Shown here: in pieces, positions 31,571-32,191 of the stretch | How positions within the stretch are numbered: the first letter of the stretch is position 1 | How the letters are laid out: every line of letters begins with the position of its first letter | Assembly: GCA_020053355.1 (NCBI GenBank) | Contig: JAGVNI010000012.1 | Span: forward strand, 1 to 32,191 | From: an archaeon | GTDB taxonomy: Archaea; Micrarchaeota; Micrarchaeia; Anstonellales; Bilamarchaeaceae | DNA length: 32,191 nt | Reading direction: 5' to 3' | Notes under the pieces: generated by a model | Told to the model about the DNA's origin: nothing | Seen by the model: the letters and a program-made list of their open reading frames with translations, nothing else | Database searches by the model: none | Position numbers and translations under genes: made by a program

Positions 31571-32191
31571 ATGAGACTTGCATATCTTATGGCCATTATG
31601 GCCTTGGTTCTGATAATCCCGGCTGTGTCGGCACAGCCTAATGTTCCATTCTGCTGCGGAAGCCCGTGGGGAGCGCCATACATGTATGGTTACTACCAAT
31701 GCGAAGCTTACTGCTGGGACGGCTGTTACATTTGCGAACTATCACACTTCGGTTACGACTGCGAGGGATACTATGGCTATGAGTATTCCTGCAACCAGCC
31801 CGAATCCCACGAGTCACAATCCAGCGTAGACTTCGACTCTGACTGCGACAGCAACGTCGTCACGGTTGACGGCGCGGGCGACGAGGCCCACGTAGTTGTC
31901 AAGGATTCCAGCAACAATATTATCGCCTCGGGCGACACTGAAAATGATGTATTCACCTACGCCGGCTGCGACCTTGAAGACCTGACAATCAAGGTGACAA
32001 GGTCCGGTTACGCTGTGACAGAAAAAACCGGCCAGAGCACCGTATCATGTTCGGAGTGCGGGAATGTCACTCCCGGATGCACGGTCGATACCGACTGCCT
32101 TTCCAACCAGGAATGCATATCCGGAGAGTGCGCGGCTGTGCAGTGCAGCTGCGGACAGATAAAGAACCACACGTGCGAAGCATACGCCTGC
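31571..32191 (+). CDS. Cysteine-rich secreted or surface protein, N-terminal part (runs off the window)
   Basis: 207 codons from ATG 31571 stay open to the window edge. The first 21 residues are a clear signal peptide (LAYLMAIMALVLIIPAVSA, cleavage after A). A Tyr/Cys-rich segment follows (QCEAYCWDGCYICE), then a beta-sandwich-like domain (VTVDGAGDEAHVVVKDSS, resembling Ig-like or carboxypeptidase-regulatory repeats). A second Cys cluster, CTVDTDCLSNQECISGEC, has the spacing of small disulfide-knot modules seen in many archaeal surface proteins. A sequon (NVT) is present. It probably lies outside the cell, as a coat protein or a target of the glycan genes upstream. Function unknown. Confidence 0.75.
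   Translation, partial: MRLAYLMAIMALVLIIPAVSAQPNVPFCCGSPWGAPYMYGYYQCEAYCWDGCYICELSHFGYDCEGYYGYEYSCNQPESHESQSSVDFDSDCDSNVVTVDGAGDEAHVVVKDSSNNIIASGDTENDVFTYAGCDLEDLTIKVTRSGYAVTEKTGQSTVSCSECGNVTPGCTVDTDCLSNQECISGECAAVQCSCGQIKNHTCEAYAC

Noticed and set aside
1-32191. CRISPR array or insertion sequence
   Set aside because: I saw no regularly spaced repeats, and no transposase or integrase gene among the translated frames.

Overview
The window looks archaeal. TATA-box promoters sit about 25-28 nt before start codons with no room for a leader, pre-tRNAs carry introns with bulge-helix-bulge geometry, and there is an Mre11-type nuclease. Dense ATGA gene overlaps and a cysteine-rich secreted protein would fit a GC-rich DPANN-type lineage, but I cannot assign a taxon from the sequence alone.

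Layout. (1) 1-475: AT-rich 5' part of a DNA methyltransferase, cut by the window edge, lying against the 3' end of an intron-containing tRNA-Leu(UAG) at 598-758. (2) 774-2962: a tRNA-mimicking hairpin upstream of tRNA-Leu, Mre11, a predicted lipoprotein, then a second tRNA-mimicking hairpin and a two-intron tRNA-Ile(GAU). (3) 3106-14278: glycan-activation and export genes: a GT4 glycosyltransferase, three PaaK/CapK-like adenylate-forming enzymes, a ribbon-helix-helix protein, a polysaccharide pyruvyl transferase-like protein, a CysD-CysN-phosphatase operon (sulfate activation), and a Wzx/MATE-type flippase. (4) 14294-32191: two divergent operons leaving one shared TATA element at about 23658. 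The leftward one is GT2, large YfhO-like protein, small 4-TM protein, large YfhO-like protein, small 4-TM protein, alkaline-phosphatase-superfamily protein. The rightward one is GT4, large YfhO-like protein, small 4-TM protein, GT2, shorter YfhO-like protein. A cysteine-rich secreted protein begins at the right edge.

Inferred joint role: building a surface glycan or glycoprotein coat. Cytoplasmic GTs assemble lipid-linked sugars, the flippase exports them, large GT-C/YfhO-like proteins with extracytoplasmic carbohydrate-binding-like domains transfer or arrange sugars outside, and the sulfate-activation, pyruvylation and ligase genes decorate the glycan. The substrates are unknown.

Most notable: (a) both tRNA genes are preceded by a 51-52 nt hairpin that begins with a copy of that tRNA's own 5' end and ends like its acceptor 3' strand plus discriminator A; (b) tRNA-Ile has a D-loop intron with a textbook bulge-helix-bulge; (c) a three-times repeated cassette in which a ~1000-residue membrane protein is coupled by an ATGA overlap to a small 4-TM protein.
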